Origin: SLRI01 sp942491185 | GTDB taxonomy: Bacteria; Pseudomonadota; Alphaproteobacteria; Geminicoccales; Geminicoccaceae | DNA: 64,000 nt | Reading direction: 5' to 3' | Assembly: GCA_942491185.1 (NCBI GenBank) | Contig: CALOAB010000018.1 | Coordinates: 310,001-374,000, forward strand | Shown: in pieces, positions 61,691-64,000 of the stretch | Position numbering within the stretch: position 1 is the first letter of the stretch | Layout: every line of letters starts with the position of its first letter | Notes under the pieces: generated by a model | Told to the model about the DNA's origin: nothing | Seen by the model: only the letters and a program-made list of their open reading frames with translations | The model's database searches: none | Position numbers and translations under genes: made by a program

Positions 61691-62506
61691 ATGATGTGCA
61701 GGCTCTCGAGCATTGGCGCCATGCTGCTGCTTGCCACGATTGCGCTGGGCGGGTGTCAGTTGCGACCGTCAGCGCCGGAGCCCCGAGTGGACGTGGGCCC
61801 AACCACCACGGGGGCGCTGGATCGCCATGCCTACTACGCGATGTGCGGTGGTCGTTTGACGGACCTGGAAGAGCTCATCGGGCCCATAGCGGCGCGCATG
61901 ACGTCCCAGCAGATCCCCTACACACAGGACCCGGCCAACGAGTGGCGAGACTGCTCAGGCAATTTCCTTCGCCTGTCCAGCTATCTGGCCGAAGCGTGTC
62001 CTGAGCTGAACGGCCGTCTGGTGGCGACCAGTGGCATCAGGGACTTCGCGCATGGCGCCGACAACGATGTCCATCCGGCGAGCGCCGCCGCACGCACGAC
62101 CCGCGGCATTGCCAAATGGTACTCGGAAAACCAAACGTTCGTTCCGATCTACTACGACCCCGAGATCGGTGACCGGTTCGCATTGGCCAAGCACCGCGAT
62201 CTCATCAGGCCAGGCGCCGTTCTCTGGTTCTCTCGCCAGAAACCCGCCAAGAGCAGCGGCTTGCAGCCTCTCTTCACCCGCCAGATCAACCATATGGGCA
62301 CGGTCGTCAGCGTCGAGCGGAACGAGGCCGGCGAGGTGGTCCGCTACAAGATGTATCATGGCCGAAGCAAGGGTAAGAAAGCCCGGGTGACCGAGCATCA
62401 CTACTGGCAGTGGCCAGCGGCGTTCACGCGTGGAGGCAAGCAATACCCGCCGCTCGGCTACTGGGATCAGTATCTGGTCGGCATCGCGCCAATCGCTCGA
62501 GCATAA
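61691..62506 (+). CDS. Lipoprotein with NlpC/P60-like Cys/His features
   Basis: A 271-residue lipoprotein: signal peptide with lipobox IALGGC (Cys22). A possible papain-like NlpC/P60 or CHAP catalytic pair is visible: Cys88 in WRDCSGNFLRL and His201 in INHMGTVVSV, with LIRPGAVLWFSR between them as in the PGDLVFF block of those peptidases. It could be a peptidoglycan amidase or endopeptidase at the outer membrane. Overall similarity is weak, so this is a motif-based guess. ATG 61691 and 61694 are equal candidates. A terminator follows at 62547-62577. Confidence 0.55.
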   Translation: MMCRLSSIGAMLLLATIALGGCQLRPSAPEPRVDVGPTTTGALDRHAYYAMCGGRLTDLEELIGPIAARMTSQQIPYTQDPANEWRDCSGNFLRLSSYLAEACPELNGRLVATSGIRDFAHGADNDVHPASAAARTTRGIAKWYSENQTFVPIYYDPEIGDRFALAKHRDLIRPGAVLWFSRQKPAKSSGLQPLFTRQINHMGTVVSVERNEAGEVVRYKMYHGRSKGKKARVTEHHYWQWPAAFTRGGKQYPPLGYWDQYLVGIAPIARA

Positions 62507-62546
62507 GCCAGCGGCGACGTGCGATTGGCGATACCAGCAACAAGAA

Positions 62547-62577
62547 TGGGCGGGTGCCCAAGCGAGACACCCGCCCA
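62547..62577. terminator. Hairpin between convergent genes
   Basis: A perfect 10-bp stem (62547-62556 with 62568-62577) with an 11-base loop, between the lipoprotein gene and the PRC-barrel gene, which converge here. A likely bidirectional terminator. Confidence 0.65.
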
Positions 62578-62631
62578 CGTTCGCCCCCCAAGAGTCGAGC
62601 TCAGGGGTTAGAGATCATCGGCGTCGATGAC

Positions 62632-63162
62632 TCAGAAGCTGAACCAACCGTCGTCGTCCTGCTGCCACTCGGGCATCGTCTCGAGCGTCTCGGCGGTGAC
62701 GTCGCTGACGATCTCGCCACTCCCCTCGGCCACCGTCAGGCTGCTGACCTCGAGCGCCACCGGCTTGGTGGCAAAGCCGAGAAAGCCGCCGACATCGACG
62801 ATGGCCCGATCGATCGTGCCGTCCTCGGCGATCAACAGGTCGGCCACCTCGCCGACCTCCTCGCCATTGGCGTCGACCACGGGCATGCCGATCACGTCCT
62901 CGGCGGTCATGCCGGCGAGCACCTCGTCCTCGTAGGCCTGATCAGAGGTGCCGATCGATGGCGTGCGGGTCGGGGCCAGGGCATCCTCGCCCGCAGCCGC
63001 CGTCTCCTCGACGGCATCGGTGGCGACGTCCTGGGCTGCCTCTGCCTGCTCCGCGGCCGGCTTCACCGCATCCTTGGCGGCATCGGTGGTCTCAGCGGCC
63101 CACGCGGCGCCGGCGAGGCCGACCAGCATGGTCGAGAGAAGAGCGAGCTTCTTGGTCTGCAT
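62632..63162 (-). CDS. PRC-barrel domain protein, exported
   Basis: A 176-residue protein with a signal peptide (residues 1-22, AWAAE), an Ala/Glu-rich linker (about 23-75) and one PRC-barrel domain: VIGMPVVDANGEEVGEVADL followed by GTIDRAIVDVGGFLGFATKP. Such proteins are often found among stress-induced envelope genes in alphaproteobacteria. It lies 48 bases downstream of the CsbD gene on the same strand and may share its stress promoter. Confidence 0.85.
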   Translation of the reverse strand: MQTKKLALLSTMLVGLAGAAWAAETTDAAKDAVKPAAEQAEAAQDVATDAVEETAAAGEDALAPTRTPSIGTSDQAYEDEVLAGMTAEDVIGMPVVDANGEEVGEVADLLIAEDGTIDRAIVDVGGFLGFATKPVALEVSSLTVAEGSGEIVSDVTAETLETMPEWQQDDDGWFSF

Positions 63163-63210
63163 ATCTAACGTCCTCTTGTTGTCACGCGCGTCGTCGTCGT
63201 TTTGGGCGGC

Positions 63211-63420
63211 TCAGAGCTTGTCGGAGACGCCTCGCTCCCAGTCGTCGACCTGACGCGCCGCCTCCTCCTTCGTGACCCCGTAGCGGGCCTGCACCTTGCC
63301 GATCAGCTGGTCGCGATTGCCGGCGACGACGTCCAGGTCGTCATTGGTCAGCTTGCCCCACTGCTCGCGCGCCTTGCCCTGGGCGATCTTCCAGTTTCCA
63401 GCGATCTGATCCCAATTCAT
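63211..63420 (-). CDS. CsbD family stress protein
   Basis: A 69-residue CsbD-like protein: MNWDQIAGNWKIAQGKARE, WGKLTNDDLDVVAGNRDQLI and GKVQARYGVTKEEAARQVDD fit the whole family profile. CsbD proteins are small, hydrophilic and under general stress control; the biochemical role is unknown. ATG 63420 follows GGGAGA. A GGAAC-N17-TGTT promoter (63476-63501, minus strand) lies 56-81 bases upstream, as expected for an EcfG-type sigma factor. Confidence 0.9.
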   Translation of the reverse strand: MNWDQIAGNWKIAQGKAREQWGKLTNDDLDVVAGNRDQLIGKVQARYGVTKEEAARQVDDWERGVSDKL

Positions 63421-63475
63421 CGAGATCTCCCTTTTGTGGTATCCCTGCCGGCCGCAACTGGCCGACGTGCCAAGA

Positions 63476-63501
63476 AACAGGCTCCTGTGGCGGAAGGTTC
63501 C
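63476..63501 (-). promoter_or_regulatory. EcfG-type promoter of the CsbD gene
   Basis: On the minus strand, GGAAC (63501-63497), 17 bases, TGTT (63479-63476). This matches the general-stress EcfG consensus GGAAC-N16/17-CGTT in all but one base. Confidence 0.6.
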
Positions 63502-63561
63502 GTGACCGAACGGCGATAGATCGCGGGCTCGAAAAAACCGCGCGCCGCACCACATTTTTTG

Positions 63562-63586
63562 GGAACCTTCGGCCCTGTGCTATGTT
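63562..63586 (+). promoter_or_regulatory. EcfG-type promoter of the ECF sigma gene
   Basis: GGAAC (63562-63566), 16 bases, TGTT (63583-63586), 77 bases before the proposed sigma-factor start. Together with the mirror-image site in front of the CsbD gene it suggests autoregulation. Confidence 0.6.
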
Positions 63587-63663
63587 TCAGCATCTAATGA
63601 ACGCCTTGGTCAGCCGGATTGGCGGGTTCGGGCGTCTCGAGATGGGAAAGGGAGCGGCTAGAG

Positions 63664-64000
63664 TTGAGTGAGGTGGTAAGCGACTACCGGCAAGAACTGA
63701 CGGCGTTGATCCCGCAACTGCGCGGCTTCGCCCGGAGCCTGACCGGCGGCGATCGCGAGCTCGCCGACGATCTCGTGCAGGACTCGTTGGTCAAGTCGAT
63801 GCAGGCCGAGGCCCAGTTCGCGCCGGGCACCAACTTGCGCGCCTGGCTGTTCACGATCCTGCGCAACACGTTCTTGAGCCATGTCGGCCGCAAGCGCTTC
63901 AAGGTGGAGGTGCACGACGACGACCTGGAGCGCCTCGCCTGGACCGCGGCACCACAGGAAGGCCGGCTCGAGGCCCTGGCGTTCCGGCGCGCCTTTCGCC
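63664..64000 (+). CDS. ECF RNA polymerase sigma factor, partial (runs off the window)
   Basis: The 112 codons visible encode the sigma-2 region: LTALIPQLRGFARSLTGGDR, ELADDLVQDSLVKSMQAEAQ (region 2.1-2.2) and PGTNLRAWLFTILRNTFLSH (region 2.3-2.4), then the linker. This is the EcfG/RpoE-like type common in alphaproteobacteria. The start is probably TTG 63664, or GTG 63673 in the same frame; GGGAG lies upstream. The sigma-4 region lies beyond the window. The EcfG-like promoters next to it suggest it is the general stress sigma factor, but no nepR or phyR is seen on this side. Confidence 0.85.
   Translation, partial: MSEVVSDYRQELTALIPQLRGFARSLTGGDRELADDLVQDSLVKSMQAEAQFAPGTNLRAWLFTILRNTFLSHVGRKRFKVEVHDDDLERLAWTAAPQEGRLEALAFRRAFR

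Overview
The window is a 64 kb piece of a high-GC bacterial chromosome. Gene families and style (Fe-type SodB, TrmFO, MinCDE, OpgH, TadE/TadG, tripartite tricarboxylate transporters, an ECF sigma factor with an EcfG-like promoter) point to an alphaproteobacterium, probably of the Rhodospirillales/Geminicoccales kind. That placement is inference. I found no rRNA, tRNA or CRISPR array.

Layout. 0.3-10.8 kb: opgH, a secreted fasciclin-domain protein, a SixA-like phosphatase divergent from ppk-ppx, an epimerase, a GNAT acetyltransferase, an MFS exporter and a cupin. 10.9-14.6 kb: trmFO, then minC-minD-minE, with a MITE-like inverted-repeat element inserted just ahead of minC. 14.6-25.7 kb: mostly housekeeping and metabolic singles (M14-like deacylase, HtrA-like pseudoprotease, nucleoside deoxyribosyltransferase, a NitT/TauT-type ABC importer, a squalene/phytoene synthase-like protein, sodB, a TraT-like lipoprotein, a metallo-beta-lactamase fold hydrolase, a zinc alcohol dehydrogenase, an enolase-superfamily enzyme). 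25.8-28.0 kb: two TadE-like pseudopilins and a TadG-like gene that is frameshifted inside an Asn-Gly repeat.

28.0-32.85 kb is a graveyard of broken insertion sequences (IS630, IS110, ISAs1, IS21 and IS5 types) and holds a striking 249-base run without a single C on the + strand. 32.8-36.6 kb is a surface-polysaccharide cluster (glycosyltransferase, flippase, O-antigen ligase/polymerase) next to that graveyard. 37.3-43.8 kb looks like a sugar-acid uptake and catabolism cluster: amino-acid/organic-acid type ABC binding protein and permease, enolase-superfamily dehydratase/racemase, ketopantoate-reductase-like enzyme, split UxaA-type dehydratase and a LarA-like protein. 44.1-48.4 kb holds a large but broken RTX calcium-binding protein and an IS1380 remnant.

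48.6-61.7 kb has two tripartite tricarboxylate transporter operons arranged back to back around a LysR regulator. The right-hand one continues, with stop/start overlaps, into three sulfatases without signal peptides and a TIM-barrel-like protein. This reads as an import-and-desulfate module for an unknown sulfated organic acid. The window ends with a Cys/His lipoprotein of NlpC/P60 character, a PRC-barrel protein, a CsbD-family protein and the start of an ECF sigma factor. The last two carry matching GGAAC-N16/17-TGTT promoters, suggesting a general stress response locus.

Several otherwise coherent genes (tadG, tctC of the left operon, the RTX gene) are broken by single-base indels, and two patches have extreme G over C skew. 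Both true decay and local sequence error should be kept in mind.
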